Below are positions 19,043-28,299 of a stretch of DNA of 64,000 bases, in pieces (the first letter of the stretch is position 1; every line of letters starts with the position of its first letter). The notes under the pieces were generated by a model. That model worked only from the letters and a program-made list of their open reading frames with translations. It made no database searches and was not told the origin of the DNA. The position numbers and the translations under genes were made by a program. Origin of the DNA: Flagellimonas marinaquae (GTDB taxonomy: Bacteria; Bacteroidota; Bacteroidia; Flavobacteriales; Flavobacteriaceae); contig NZ_RZMZ01000012.1 in NCBI RefSeq assembly GCF_003992675.1, forward strand, positions 34,393 to 98,392, read 5' to 3'.

Positions 19043-21955
19043 ATGCGGATAAACCTCCAACTCCCTCTTTTACTACTTTTCTGTTTACAAGCCCTTGGGC
19101 AGTCCAATCCCTTATTGGTCAAAGACTCTGTGGCACAAATGGCGTGGGTGGAAAACCAATTCCAAAATATGTCCTTGCAGGAACGTATTGGACAGCTCTT
19201 TATGGTGAGCGTGGCGTCCAATCAAGGTAAAACGGCAACCGATAGGATAAAAACCCTCGTGGAGGACCAAGGTATTGGTGGGGTTATCTTTTCCGTGGGC
19301 GGTCCGATACAACAGGCACAATTGACCAATGCCTACCAATCTGCGGCCAAAGTACCGCTATTGATTGGCTCGGATGCGGAATGGGGCATGGCCATGCGGT
19401 TGGACTCCACGTATGCCTTTCCTTGGAACATGACCTTGGGAGCTATTCAGGATAGCACTATTATAGAAAAGGTGGGATATCAGATTGGGAAACATGCCAA
19501 ACGGCTTGGTGTACATATCAATTTCGCACCCGATTTGGATGTGAACAACAACCCTCAGAATCCCATCATTGGCAACCGCTCTTTTGGGGAAGACCCTAAA
19601 AATGTGGCCCAAAAAGGACGTGCTTTTGTGCGGGGGATGGAGAGAGCAGGAGTGCTGACCAGTGGCAAGCATTTTCCAGGTCATGGCGATACGGCTACCG
19701 ATTCCCATAAATCGCTGCCGATCATCACTTCTTCGTTGGAGCGGTTGGACACTTTGGAATTGTATCCCTTTAAAAAAACCATGGAAGCGGGCTTAAGCTC
19801 CATAATGGTAGCCCATTTGGATGTGCCTGCTTTGGAATCACGGGAAGGGCACCCATCTACCTTATCCAAAGCTATTGTGACAGATGTATTGCAAAATCAG
19901 ATGGGTTTTAAAGGTTTGGTAATAACCGATGCCCTTAATATGAAGGCCGTTTCCCAATTTGCGCCACAAGGAGAAGTGGAACTGCAGGCTTTTCTGGCCG
20001 GAAACGACTTATTGTTGATGCCCGAAAATGTGATGCGGGCCAAGGAAAAGTTTATAGAGGCCTACAATAAGGGTATCATTACTGAGGACCGATTGTCGAA
20101 ATCCGTCAAAAAAATATTGATGGCCAAGTACAAAGCAGGCTTGAACAATTTCAAGCCTGTGGATATAGAGCATCTGGTAGAAGATCTTAATGGTGTTGAA
20201 AACAATGTCATTTATGAAGAGGCCATTGAAGCAGCCATCACCGTAGCGAAGAATAATTTTTCCTTGATGCCCATTAAAAAATTGGACAACAAAGAGATTG
20301 CCTATGTGCACTTTGGGGATGATGAGGGAATTTCGTTCGTGAACGCTTTGAACAACTATCACAAAGTGACCCCGATTGCCGCCAAGGACATTTCGGAATA
20401 CAAAGAGCGATTAAAGGATTTCAATCTGGTCATCATCGGGTTTCATAAGAGCAATGAAAACCCTTGGAAGGGGCATAAATTTTCCAAAAACGAATTGTTC
20501 TGGTTGGAGGAGATATCCAGAATGCGGACCAGTAACACCATACTGTCCGTTTTTACCAAACCCTATGCGCTTTTGGACATACTCAATTTCGATACCATAG
20601 ATGGTGTAGTGGTAGGTTACCAGAACAGTGAAATCGCTCAAGAGAAGGTGGCGGAGGTTATTTTTGGAGCCGTTGGGGCATCGGGAAAACTACCTGTTTC
20701 CGCTCATGCCGAGTATCCTGTGGGCACAGGCATTGATTTAGAGCCCATTCAACGCTTGGGCTACAGCATACCCGAACGTGTGGGAATGAGCTCGGAACTA
20801 CTGGCCGAGGTGGATACGTTGGTAGGGCACGGCTTGGATTCGCTGATGTTTCCTGGCGCACAAGTCTTGGTCGCTAGAAGGGGAAAGGTCATTTACAACA
20901 AGAATTTTGGGAAGCCCACCTATAAATCATCCGATAGTATCACCTCCGAGTCTATTTATGATTTGGCTTCATTGACCAAGATTCTTTCCACTTTGCCCAT
21001 GATCATGAAAATGGAGGAGGAGGGGAAAATTGCACTTAATGACACCTTTAAGGACTTGATACCGGAATATGCCGATACGGAGCTTAAGGATGTTACCGTT
21101 CTAAAGGCCTTGTCCCACTATGGCCGTCTGCCTTCGTGGATTGCCTTTTATCTGGACACCCTTAACAAGGATCGAAAGCCTTCCAATGAGTTTTACCGTC
21201 AGAATCCTTCCGAGGCTTTTCCTTACAAAGTAGCCGAACATCTATACCTTACCCGATCGTACAAGGATTCTATTTATGATAAAATTGGTAGGCAAAGTCT
21301 CAAATCAAACCGGTATCGATACAGTGATGTTGGCTATTATGTATTTAAGGAATATATTGAAAAAACGTACCAACGGCCGATTGATGAATTGGTGGATGAA
21401 TTTCTGTACCGGCCTTTGGGATTACAGCGGACCTTGTTCAACCCATTAAAAAAATTCCCGAAAGAAGCGATAGTTCCCACCGAAGACGACGACTATTATC
21501 GATACCAGATTGTTCAAGGCTACGTTCACGATATGGGGGCGGCCATGCAGGGCGGTGTTGGTGGTCATGCCGGACTTTTTAGCACGGCGAACGAGGTGGC
21601 GAAGATCATGCAAATGTATTTACAGGGCGGTTATTATGGCGGGGAACGGTTTTTTAATGCCCGTACGGTAAAACGGTTCAACACCTGTTATTTCTGTAAT
21701 AAGAATGTAAGACGCGGTGTGGGTTTTGATAAACCCCAATTGGAGGAGAAAGGACCTACCTGTGGGTGTGTTTCCAGAAACAGCTTTGGGCATAGTGGAT
21801 TTACCGGAACTTATACTTGGGCCGATCCCGAAGAGGAAATTGTTTACGTGTTTTTGTCCAACAGGACGTATCCTTCAGCGACCAATACCTTACTGATCAA
21901 ATCTGGTCTGAGGACGCGGATACAGCAGGCCATTTATGATTCCATTATTAACTAG
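19043..21955 (+). CDS. GH3 beta-N-acetylhexosaminidase fused to a serine beta-lactamase-type hydrolase
   Basis: This is a 970-residue secreted two-enzyme fusion. A signal peptide (MRINLQLPLLLLFCLQALGQ) precedes a GH3 catalytic domain (about residues 35-370) with HINFAPDLDVNNNP, the NagZ-type loop SGKHFPGHGDTATDSH that supplies the His/Asp acid-base dyad, and the nucleophile Asp in LVITDALNMK. A GH3 C-terminal domain (about 385-570) follows. The last 380 residues form a beta-lactamase/penicillin-binding-like hydrolase with ASLTK (Ser-x-x-Lys), the YSD triad segment RYSDVGYYV and a late GHSGFTGT motif. It probably acts on peptidoglycan fragments in the periplasm: glycan cleavage by the first enzyme, peptide or ester cleavage by the second. 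bshA follows after 29 bases. Confidence 0.9.
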   Translation: MRINLQLPLLLLFCLQALGQSNPLLVKDSVAQMAWVENQFQNMSLQERIGQLFMVSVASNQGKTATDRIKTLVEDQGIGGVIFSVGGPIQQAQLTNAYQSAAKVPLLIGSDAEWGMAMRLDSTYAFPWNMTLGAIQDSTIIEKVGYQIGKHAKRLGVHINFAPDLDVNNNPQNPIIGNRSFGEDPKNVAQKGRAFVRGMERAGVLTSGKHFPGHGDTATDSHKSLPIITSSLERLDTLELYPFKKTMEAGLSSIMVAHLDVPALESREGHPSTLSKAIVTDVLQNQMGFKGLVITDALNMKAVSQFAPQGEVELQAFLAGNDLLLMPENVMRAKEKFIEAYNKGIITEDRLSKSVKKILMAKYKAGLNNFKPVDIEHLVEDLNGVENNVIYEEAIEAAITVAKNNFSLMPIKKLDNKEIAYVHFGDDEGISFVNALNNYHKVTPIAAKDISEYKERLKDFNLVIIGFHKSNENPWKGHKFSKNELFWLEEISRMRTSNTILSVFTKPYALLDILNFDTIDGVVVGYQNSEIAQEKVAEVIFGAVGASGKLPVSAHAEYPVGTGIDLEPIQRLGYSIPERVGMSSELLAEVDTLVGHGLDSLMFPGAQVLVARRGKVIYNKNFGKPTYKSSDSITSESIYDLASLTKILSTLPMIMKMEEEGKIALNDTFKDLIPEYADTELKDVTVLKALSHYGRLPSWIAFYLDTLNKDRKPSNEFYRQNPSEAFPYKVAEHLYLTRSYKDSIYDKIGRQSLKSNRYRYSDVGYYVFKEYIEKTYQRPIDELVDEFLYRPLGLQRTLFNPLKKFPKEAIVPTEDDDYYRYQIVQGYVHDMGAAMQGGVGGHAGLFSTANEVAKIMQMYLQGGYYGGERFFNARTVKRFNTCYFCNKNVRRGVGFDKPQLEEKGPTCGCVSRNSFGHSGFTGTYTWADPEEEIVYVFLSNRTYPSATNTLLIKSGLRTRIQQAIYDSIIN

Positions 21956-21984
21956 GTACAGAATATTGCCGTAGATTTGTTTTT

Positions 21985-23127
21985 ATGAAAATAGCGATAG
22001 TGTGTTACCCAACTTTTGGCGGTAGTGGTGTTGTAGCCACGGAATTGGGTATTGCCCTTGCAGAGCGGGGACACGAAGTACATTTTATTACCTACCGTCA
22101 GCCCGTTCGTTTGGAGCTTTTGGGCAACAACATCCATTTTCATGAAGTGCACGTACCCGAATACCCCTTGTTCCACTATCAACCGTATGAACTGGCCCTT
22201 TCCAGTAAGTTGGTGGATACCATTAAACTGTATGATATAGAACTGTTGCACGTGCATTATGCCATTCCACATGCCTATGCGGGCTATATGGCAAAGAAAA
22301 TGCTTCAGGAGTATGGAATCTTTATTCCAATGATCACCACCTTGCACGGGACCGATATCACTTTGGTGGGCAAGCACCCCTTTTATAAACCAGCAGTTAC
22401 TTTCAGCATCAACAAATCGGATGTGGTGACCTCGGTATCGGAAGCTTTGAAAAACGAGACTTTGAAAATTTTCGATATTGAAAAGGAAATCGAGGTCATT
22501 CCCAACTTTATAGAGACCACTAAATATCGAAAGGCATTTACCGATTGCCAACGCTCCATGATGGCCAAAGACGACGAGCGCATCATTACCCATATCAGTA
22601 ATTTTAGAAAGGTAAAGCGGATTCCCGATGTCATAAAAATATTCCATCGCATTCAGCAAGAAATCCCGGCAAAACTGATTATGGTAGGAGAGGGCCCCGA
22701 AAAGGAAAAAGCGGAGGATCTCTGCGATTCTCTGGGCATTAAGGATAAGGTGCTGTTTTTGGGAAATAGTAATGAGATTGATCGGATTCTTTGCTTCTCA
22801 GATCTGTTCCTGCTACCATCAGAAACGGAAAGTTTTGGTCTGGCCGCTTTGGAAGCCATGATCAATAAAGTGGCGATTATTTCGAGCAATACGGGTGGAA
22901 TCCCAGAGGTGAACATCGATGGGGTATCTGGATATTTGGCCAATGTGGGCGATGTGGATACCATGTCTGCCAAAGCCATCGAAATTTTGAAGGATGATGC
23001 CACTCTGGATAAATTCAAGGAAAACGCGTACAATGTAGCTTCCAAGTTCGATATTGTACATATTCTGCCCTTATACGAAGATCTTTATGAAAAGGCTTTT
23101 AAATCCCGTTTTAAAAACACTTTTTAA
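21985..23127 (+). CDS. bshA: N-acetyl-alpha-D-glucosaminyl L-malate synthase BshA
   Basis: This 380-residue GT4 retaining glycosyltransferase joins GlcNAc from UDP-GlcNAc to L-malate, the first step of bacillithiol synthesis. The N-terminal MKIAIVCYPTFGGSGVVATELG is the BshA signature. Other motifs are TLHGTDITLVG (about residue 114), the sugar-nucleotide site ISNFRKVKR, and the GT4 ExxxxxxxE element SETESFGLAALEAM near 278. Length is typical. A small lipoprotein gene begins two bases after its stop, so the two are cotranscribed. Bacillithiol synthesis is common in Bacteroidota; bshB and bshC are not in this window. Confidence 0.95.
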   Translation: MKIAIVCYPTFGGSGVVATELGIALAERGHEVHFITYRQPVRLELLGNNIHFHEVHVPEYPLFHYQPYELALSSKLVDTIKLYDIELLHVHYAIPHAYAGYMAKKMLQEYGIFIPMITTLHGTDITLVGKHPFYKPAVTFSINKSDVVTSVSEALKNETLKIFDIEKEIEVIPNFIETTKYRKAFTDCQRSMMAKDDERIITHISNFRKVKRIPDVIKIFHRIQQEIPAKLIMVGEGPEKEKAEDLCDSLGIKDKVLFLGNSNEIDRILCFSDLFLLPSETESFGLAALEAMINKVAIISSNTGGIPEVNIDGVSGYLANVGDVDTMSAKAIEILKDDATLDKFKENAYNVASKFDIVHILPLYEDLYEKAFKSRFKNTF

Positions 23128-23129
23128 CC

Positions 23130-23591
23130 TTGAGGCACCTTTTTCTCATAGCGTTGATTGGCCTAATTTCCTGCAAGGCCCAAAAAGAAGCTCACTCGAC
23201 AATGGGTGATGCCATTGAAGGACTGGTTTTGCTGGACCATGATAACTTTACCACGATTGATACCTTTCAAATCCGGGAGATTAGGGACTTCAAAACATTG
23301 AATAAATTCTATCGGGAGATCAACAAAACCCGTAAGCCCGGATTGCCCGTCCCCATGGTGGATTTCACCAAAGACATGCTGGTATTGGTCTGTTTGGGGG
23401 AACAACAGGGCAAAAAGGAAGTAGCCTTGTCCCAACTACGTCAGAACGAAACGGAAACTTGGATTGCCGTGGACGTATGGGACGTTCAGCAGGAGGAAGG
23501 GGTATCCATCCAGCCGATGTACTTTCCATTTTATCTGTACAAAATGCCATTGGTCGATAAAACCCTACATTTCCAAAGGGTTGAGAAATAG
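23130..23591 (+). CDS. Hypothetical lipoprotein downstream of bshA
   Basis: This 153-residue protein starts with TTG (no ATG in frame nearby) and a short lipoprotein signal, LIALIGLISC, with the lipobox cysteine at residue 15. The mature part has an FTTIDTFQIREIRDFKTL strand-helix segment and a repeated MLVLVCLGEQQ-type core, resembling small PrcB-like or copper-homeostasis-like lipoproteins, but no confident family match can be made. Translation is probably coupled to bshA because only two bases separate them. It would sit in the periplasm, anchored to a membrane. A role tied to bacillithiol is not indicated by any motif. Confidence 0.7.
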   Translation: MRHLFLIALIGLISCKAQKEAHSTMGDAIEGLVLLDHDNFTTIDTFQIREIRDFKTLNKFYREINKTRKPGLPVPMVDFTKDMLVLVCLGEQQGKKEVALSQLRQNETETWIAVDVWDVQQEEGVSIQPMYFPFYLYKMPLVDKTLHFQRVEK

Positions 23592-23671
23592 TGTTTTCCG
23601 AATCTTTTTTACTTCTTATCGAAAATTATAGCACTTAAAAGTACAAAGTTCCCCATTTGAAAAGCTTGGTA

Positions 23672-23679
23672 TAGATTTG
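23672..23679 (+). promoter_or_regulatory. Probable -7 box for the OmpA-family gene
   Basis: TAGATTTG fits TAnnTTTG and lies 26 bases before the ATG at 23706. No convincing TTG -33 element is found at the usual spacing. Confidence 0.4.
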
Positions 23680-23705
23680 AAGTCGATAACCTCAAATCAA
23701 TACAA

Positions 23706-24875
23706 ATGAATAGTGTAAGACCCATTTTATTGGTCATGGCCCTTATTTTCTCCGCCTTGACCTTTGCCCAAGACCTAGAGTTGACCAAAAAGGACAGTAT
23801 AGTACAAAGTTACTGGTTGGTAACCGTTGGAACCAATGCGGTAGATGATTCGGGAGATGAGTTCGGGAAGCTTTTGGATATTGATAGGGCTTGGAATATG
23901 GTCCCGTATCCTTCTAGAGTTAGTATCGGAAGGTATTTTAAAAACGGAATTGGTTTGGAAGCCATTGGTTCCCACAACCGCTATAAAGAAGGAAAAATTG
24001 TGGATAATGTGGTCAATCCGGCCGATGTGGACTATTGGGGTCTGGATTTTCGCGTAAGCTATGATTTGAACATGATTTTAGGGGAAACCGGCTTTTTTGA
24101 CCCTTATGTTGGGATAGGAGCAGGTTACACTGATGCCAATAATCAAGGAAGAGGCACCTACAATGCCGTTTTAGGTTTTAGGACTTGGTTCTCCGATCAT
24201 TGGGGGCTCGATTTCAATTCTACCGGTAAATGGGCTATGAATGCCGAAAATGGCACCAACCATATTCAACATGCCTTAGGGGTTGCCTACCGATTTGAAG
24301 TGGAAAAAGGCCTCTCCAGAAAAGGTGTGGAGAAACTGGCCCTGCTAAAAGAAATGGAAGAAGAGCAACAACGGGTACAGGATTCCATTGCCAAGGCAGA
24401 GGAAGAGGCCCGCTTGCTGGCCGAACGTTTGCAAAGGGAAAAGGAAGCCGCTGAACTGGCCGCTGCCGAAAAGGCCAAAAAAGATGCCGAAGACGCTAGA
24501 AGGGCAGCCCTCCAAAACAAGATCAATGCATTGGGGAATGTGTATTTCAAACTGAACTCCTCGTATTTGACTTCAAACGATAAAGAGTTGCTAGATCAAT
24601 TGGTGGCCATTATGAATGATGAACCCGGATTGGAAATCAGGATTACGGCCCACACTGATTCAAGGGGCACCGAAACGTATAACCAATGGCTTTCGGAGCG
24701 TCGTGCCGAACGCACAGTGGAATATGTGTTGTCCAAAGGAATTGCAGCAGATAGGATAAGCCACGAGGCATTTGGGGAGACCCGATTGGTGAATGAATGC
24801 TCCGACGGTGTTCGCTGTACGGAAGAGCAACATTCGAAAAATAGGAGGTCGGATTTTGAGATAGTGAAGTACTAG
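23706..24875 (+). CDS. OmpA family outer-membrane protein with peptidoglycan-binding C-terminus
   Basis: This 389-residue protein has a signal peptide ending ALTFAQ and an N-terminal eight-strand-type barrel region (residues about 25-200, ending with GVAYRFEVEKG). A charged Ala/Glu/Arg-rich coiled coil spans about 210-265. The OmpA peptidoglycan-binding domain (about 275-389) contains NVYFKLNSSYLTS and the conserved ITAHTDSRGTETYNQWLSERRA. It tethers the outer membrane to the cell wall. Conserved acidic and arginine residues that bind diaminopimelate are present. The gene stands alone with its own promoter and a bidirectional terminator after it, shared with the convergent EPS operon. Confidence 0.93.
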   Translation: MNSVRPILLVMALIFSALTFAQDLELTKKDSIVQSYWLVTVGTNAVDDSGDEFGKLLDIDRAWNMVPYPSRVSIGRYFKNGIGLEAIGSHNRYKEGKIVDNVVNPADVDYWGLDFRVSYDLNMILGETGFFDPYVGIGAGYTDANNQGRGTYNAVLGFRTWFSDHWGLDFNSTGKWAMNAENGTNHIQHALGVAYRFEVEKGLSRKGVEKLALLKEMEEEQQRVQDSIAKAEEEARLLAERLQREKEAAELAAAEKAKKDAEDARRAALQNKINALGNVYFKLNSSYLTSNDKELLDQLVAIMNDEPGLEIRITAHTDSRGTETYNQWLSERRAERTVEYVLSKGIAADRISHEAFGETRLVNECSDGVRCTEEQHSKNRRSDFEIVKY

Positions 24876-24894
24876 AAAGAAAACAACATATTAC

Positions 24895-24925
24895 AAAAGC
24901 CATGTTTTTCAACATGGCTTTTTTA
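24895..24925. terminator. Bidirectional intrinsic terminator
   Basis: A perfect 12-base-pair stem AAAAGCCATGTT / AACATGGCTTTT surrounds a TTTC loop, with a T run to the right and an A run to the left. It can stop the rightward ompA transcript and the leftward EPS operon, whose last stop codon is at 24942. Confidence 0.9.
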
Positions 24926-24941
24926 TTTGAAGGGATGGCCG

Positions 24942-26093
24942 TTAAGAAGTAATCAACTGGTGATAGGCTTCCAATATGGGTTCTCGTCTAAAATCTTGAA
25001 TACGTTGCAACAGGTTGGGCTTGCAGGCTTGCAAAAATTCGGGATGTTCCAATACATACTCCAATGCTTTCTGCATACAGGCTACATCATTTACTGGAGT
25101 AAGAATTCCATAATCTGTAAACATGATATCATCGGTTTTGGCCTCTTTGAGTTCCATCATTTCGTCGGGGCCGGATTTGCAATTGGTGCTTACAATGGGC
25201 AGCCCGCAACACATGGCTTCCATAAGCACATTTGGGAACCCTTCGTTGAGGGAACCAAATAGAAAAAAATCCGCAGCTTTAAGGTATTGGAAGGGGTTGC
25301 TCTCAAAGCCCATCAAAAAAATGCGGTTTTCCAATCCCAATCCTTGAATTTTCTCCTCCAGTGATTTTCGAAGCTCCCCTTCTCCAAAAATATAGAGGCG
25401 GAGATGGTTAAAGGGCAATACGGCATCCAACAAAAAAGTATGATTTTTTTCGGGGACCAGACGACCAATACTTACGGCATTGACATAATTGGGGTCAAAG
25501 AAGTCCTGTATCGCTTCCATCTGCTGGATTTTATCGATATCGATGGGATTGTAAATGGTCCTAGTCCTTTCTTTGGCCACCCCAAAATTATCCACTAGAT
25601 CTTGGGCACTCGCTTTAGCGTTGCTCACCACAAGGTCTGCCTTTGGGTACAAGCGTTTTACCAAAAAGTAATTGATCCTGGCCTGTAAATGATCGCCCCC
25701 GTACTGCATGCTCGGAAAATTACGTTCACTGACCATAAGTTTATAGGGATGACTGGTGAACCAGCGCGCCATGATGTTGATGTAACAGGGCCGTGTTAAG
25801 AGACTGAAGGAATGCGTAATGTTTTCATTTCGCAAAAACTGGGCGTATCGATATGCGAGCCATGGGAGTTTGAGCAGTTTGGCAACTCCCGATTCATTTT
25901 TGCCTGACCTATCGAGGTAATGGATGGGTACCTCTTTGGGTACGGGATAGGCCAGCTCCTCCTCGGTAAGCACCAACACCACCGCATGTCCTTTATTTAC
26001 CAAATAGGGGAGTAGGTAAGAAGTAACCCGCTCCGCTCCACCTCCCGCCAAGGAGTTGATGAATATGGCTATTTTTTTTTGTGGTTGGTTCAT
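24942..26093 (-). CDS. GT4 family glycosyltransferase
   Basis: From the ATG at 26091-26093 this is 383 residues, with the GT-B fold of family GT4. The N-terminal acceptor-side loop IFINSLAGGGAERV and the C-terminal donor-binding sequence FGSLNEGFPNVLMEAMCCG, containing the two-glutamate motif, are both clear. A longer frame begins at a TTG (26108), but the ATG is followed at once by the normal GT4 beta strand, so it is preferred. The enzyme is cytoplasmic and adds one sugar to the lipid-linked EPS repeat. It is the final gene of the leftward EPS operon. Sampled GC (about 48%) is higher than in the next upstream genes. Confidence 0.88.
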   Translation of the reverse strand: MNQPQKKIAIFINSLAGGGAERVTSYLLPYLVNKGHAVVLVLTEEELAYPVPKEVPIHYLDRSGKNESGVAKLLKLPWLAYRYAQFLRNENITHSFSLLTRPCYINIMARWFTSHPYKLMVSERNFPSMQYGGDHLQARINYFLVKRLYPKADLVVSNAKASAQDLVDNFGVAKERTRTIYNPIDIDKIQQMEAIQDFFDPNYVNAVSIGRLVPEKNHTFLLDAVLPFNHLRLYIFGEGELRKSLEEKIQGLGLENRIFLMGFESNPFQYLKAADFFLFGSLNEGFPNVLMEAMCCGLPIVSTNCKSGPDEMMELKEAKTDDIMFTDYGILTPVNDVACMQKALEYVLEHPEFLQACKPNLLQRIQDFRREPILEAYHQLITS

Positions 26094-26149
26094 ACTTTTG
26101 GGTAGCAATTGTGCTTTTCTGTAATTATTTGCGATTGTTGTAGCAGGGG

Positions 26150-27256
26150 TTACCCGGGATAACTCATTACATCCGCTACTTTATCATAGCTTTTGGCAAT
26201 TTCCATGATTTCATCGAAATATTCCCTAAATAAGGGCCCATTGGTAATTTGGTGTAAATTAATGCCCTGGCCGAATGTATTGAACTCGATTATTTTAACC
26301 TCAGACTTGTCATTCACCGTAACATCCCAGGACACCAATTTAAAATAAGGCATTTGTCGATGTACTTTTTCGATGGTTGCAACGATTTTTTCATACTGTG
26401 GGATGGTAAAATCCTCCAATTTTATGCCGTCTTTTGTTTGGGTTGTTTTGATTCCAAATTCATCAATTCCAAAATTCTTGAGATTACCATTCACATCAAC
26501 TCCGCAGGCGACTCCTCCCATTGCGGTATTATCTGTAAACAACCCTTTTTTACCAATACGCAAAAGGCTTGAAAGAACCACCACACCAGAAGGTCTGAAA
26601 AAGGACATGACTCGAATGGTATTTATCGAAGTTGGGTTAAACTTGGCCAGTTCAGGGGATTGTGTTAGAATTTCTTGTATCACAAAATCTTTTTTATACT
26701 CTTGGAACAACTCATTTAATAACTTCTTTTTGTCTTTTGAGCCTTCCAATTCTATTTTTCGAACGCTCTGTCCACCCCATGTCCCCATAGAAGGCTTAAT
26801 TACAAATTGGTCCAATTTTGAGCAATACGCGATGGCTTCTTCCAAACTTAGAATATCATCCTTTATATAATAAAAACCATTACAGTTTTTAAGTAAGGTG
26901 TTCGGGGTTAGACTTTCATCCACAAATTTTTCCATGGAAGCTTTGTCTTCCCATGCCGGATAGAGTGGCACTCGATTCAATGCAGGCTCTATGTGCCCAT
27001 AAAAAAGATTTTCAGGGACAAAATCGCTGTGAACGCTACCGTGCATGCCACTATAGTACTGGTGCCATTTTAATGATATATTGGAAAAACCATACTGCGC
27101 AAACCGCTTTAAAATTTCCCTTTTGGCTGCAGCACTTAAACTGGGAACCTTGGTTTTGTGTATTAATCGGTTGATTTTTTTATTGTAAACGTAGTCCGAA
27201 CGTTTAAGCCTAATTTTGGAATTGATGGTAAAGAAAATGCGTTTTGAGGTTGACAT
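26150..27256 (-). CDS. Sugar-transfer-associated ATP-grasp ligase
   Basis: This 368-residue cytoplasmic protein has ATP-grasp features: an N-terminal helical part, QFVIKPSMGTWGGQSV near residue 151 (ATP-binding lysine and glycine loop), DFVIQEILTQ (adenine-binding hinge), INTIRVMSFF, and the metal-binding EFNTFGQGINLHQ near 326. This arrangement resembles the ATPgrasp_ST family, found beside glycosyltransferases in surface-polysaccharide loci. Such ligases are thought to form amide or peptide bonds on sugars or sugar precursors; the substrate is not known. It is the only one of the three ATP-grasp proteins here of this subtype; the other two look TupA-like. Confidence 0.82.
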   Translation of the reverse strand: MSTSKRIFFTINSKIRLKRSDYVYNKKINRLIHKTKVPSLSAAAKREILKRFAQYGFSNISLKWHQYYSGMHGSVHSDFVPENLFYGHIEPALNRVPLYPAWEDKASMEKFVDESLTPNTLLKNCNGFYYIKDDILSLEEAIAYCSKLDQFVIKPSMGTWGGQSVRKIELEGSKDKKKLLNELFQEYKKDFVIQEILTQSPELAKFNPTSINTIRVMSFFRPSGVVVLSSLLRIGKKGLFTDNTAMGGVACGVDVNGNLKNFGIDEFGIKTTQTKDGIKLEDFTIPQYEKIVATIEKVHRQMPYFKLVSWDVTVNDKSEVKIIEFNTFGQGINLHQITNGPLFREYFDEIMEIAKSYDKVADVMSYPG

Positions 27257-27330
27257 ACGATAACTTTTAGAGGGTAAGCATCATTTTTTTGAGATTCAAG
27301 TAATAAAGTGTATCAATTATTCAACAGGCT

Positions 27331-28260
27331 TTAATTCAAGTTTGTTCTTATATGTTCAACATTTAGCATTCCGCCAAGTTGATGATCATAAGACTCTGGT
27401 GAAAATTTTCCAAAACCAGAATCGGAATGAAAGGTCAGTTCGCCAAAGAAAATAGACGCTCCAATACTGTAAAAATCTACCCGAACATAGGTAAAATCTT
27501 GGGCTATTTTCTCTGCCAGATCTTTCATTTTTAGGTAGTTGTCCGGTTGTGTGACCTCATCTCCGTTTTCATAGATCCATTTGCAGGGAATTCGGTTCCA
27601 TTCCACGTCATACAGGTTTCTTTTATGGTCTGTATGTCGGTCCAGGTCGACTTGGGTGAATACCAGCTTTCCATTAAAGCAATGTAGTTTGTAATCGTCG
27701 GGAATGTTACCTTTGGTATCGGTCAGCAATTTTTCCACTACTATTCTCGGCTCTATGTCCTTGTATTGCCATTCCCGCGTACTATAATAATGATTTTCCC
27801 GCAACAGTTTTGCCAAAAGCTTTCTTTTGGCCTTCCAATCGATGCTGCTTTTATCCTTAACAATGATTCCCCCAGAACTATTATGGTTGGTTTTGATGAT
27901 GACGGGATAATCCGGAAGATTTTCCGGTGCAATGTCTTCTGGATTTTTGGTATGCAGCACCAAAGGAATGAGATACTCCTCGCCTATGGTTTTTTGGATA
28001 TACTCACGCACCTTATATTTATCTGCCGCTATGGGGAGTAAAGGATGGCGCTCGTAAATCTTTAGAAAATTTATTTTTTCGTTAAGGGTACGCGGATTTT
28101 CCAAATCCAGTTCACGCCCCATGCTGGATTGGAATTTACGTTTGACCAAGGTTTTGTCGGGAATCATCTGCAATCCATATTCATATAATAAAAAGAAAGG
28201 ATGCAACACCACATAGCCAAGACTGGTATTGAGATATAAATTTCTGATCTTTTGTTTCAT
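27331..28260 (-). CDS. TupA-like ATP-grasp amidoligase
   Basis: This 309-residue protein has the TupA-like signature LNEKINFLKIYERHPLLPIAADKYKVREYI near the N-terminus, PVIIKTNHNSSGGIIVKDK (ATP-grasp lysine and glycine loop), IVVEKLLTDT (hinge), DDYKLHCFNGKLVFTQVDLDR, and a C-terminal VRVDFYSI with FGELTFHSDSG, which carry the metal-binding acidic residues. TupA of alkaliphilic Bacillus is tied to teichuronopeptide, a polymer of uronic acid and amino acids. Here a similar enzyme would attach an amino acid or peptide to the EPS or its precursor. Its paralog lies at 33197-34144. Substrate is inferred only. Confidence 0.83.
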   Translation of the reverse strand: MKQKIRNLYLNTSLGYVVLHPFFLLYEYGLQMIPDKTLVKRKFQSSMGRELDLENPRTLNEKINFLKIYERHPLLPIAADKYKVREYIQKTIGEEYLIPLVLHTKNPEDIAPENLPDYPVIIKTNHNSSGGIIVKDKSSIDWKAKRKLLAKLLRENHYYSTREWQYKDIEPRIVVEKLLTDTKGNIPDDYKLHCFNGKLVFTQVDLDRHTDHKRNLYDVEWNRIPCKWIYENGDEVTQPDNYLKMKDLAEKIAQDFTYVRVDFYSIGASIFFGELTFHSDSGFGKFSPESYDHQLGGMLNVEHIRTNLN

Positions 28261-28299
28261 ATATCTTGGTTTTAGTTGGTTGGTGAGAGATATGTTAAA

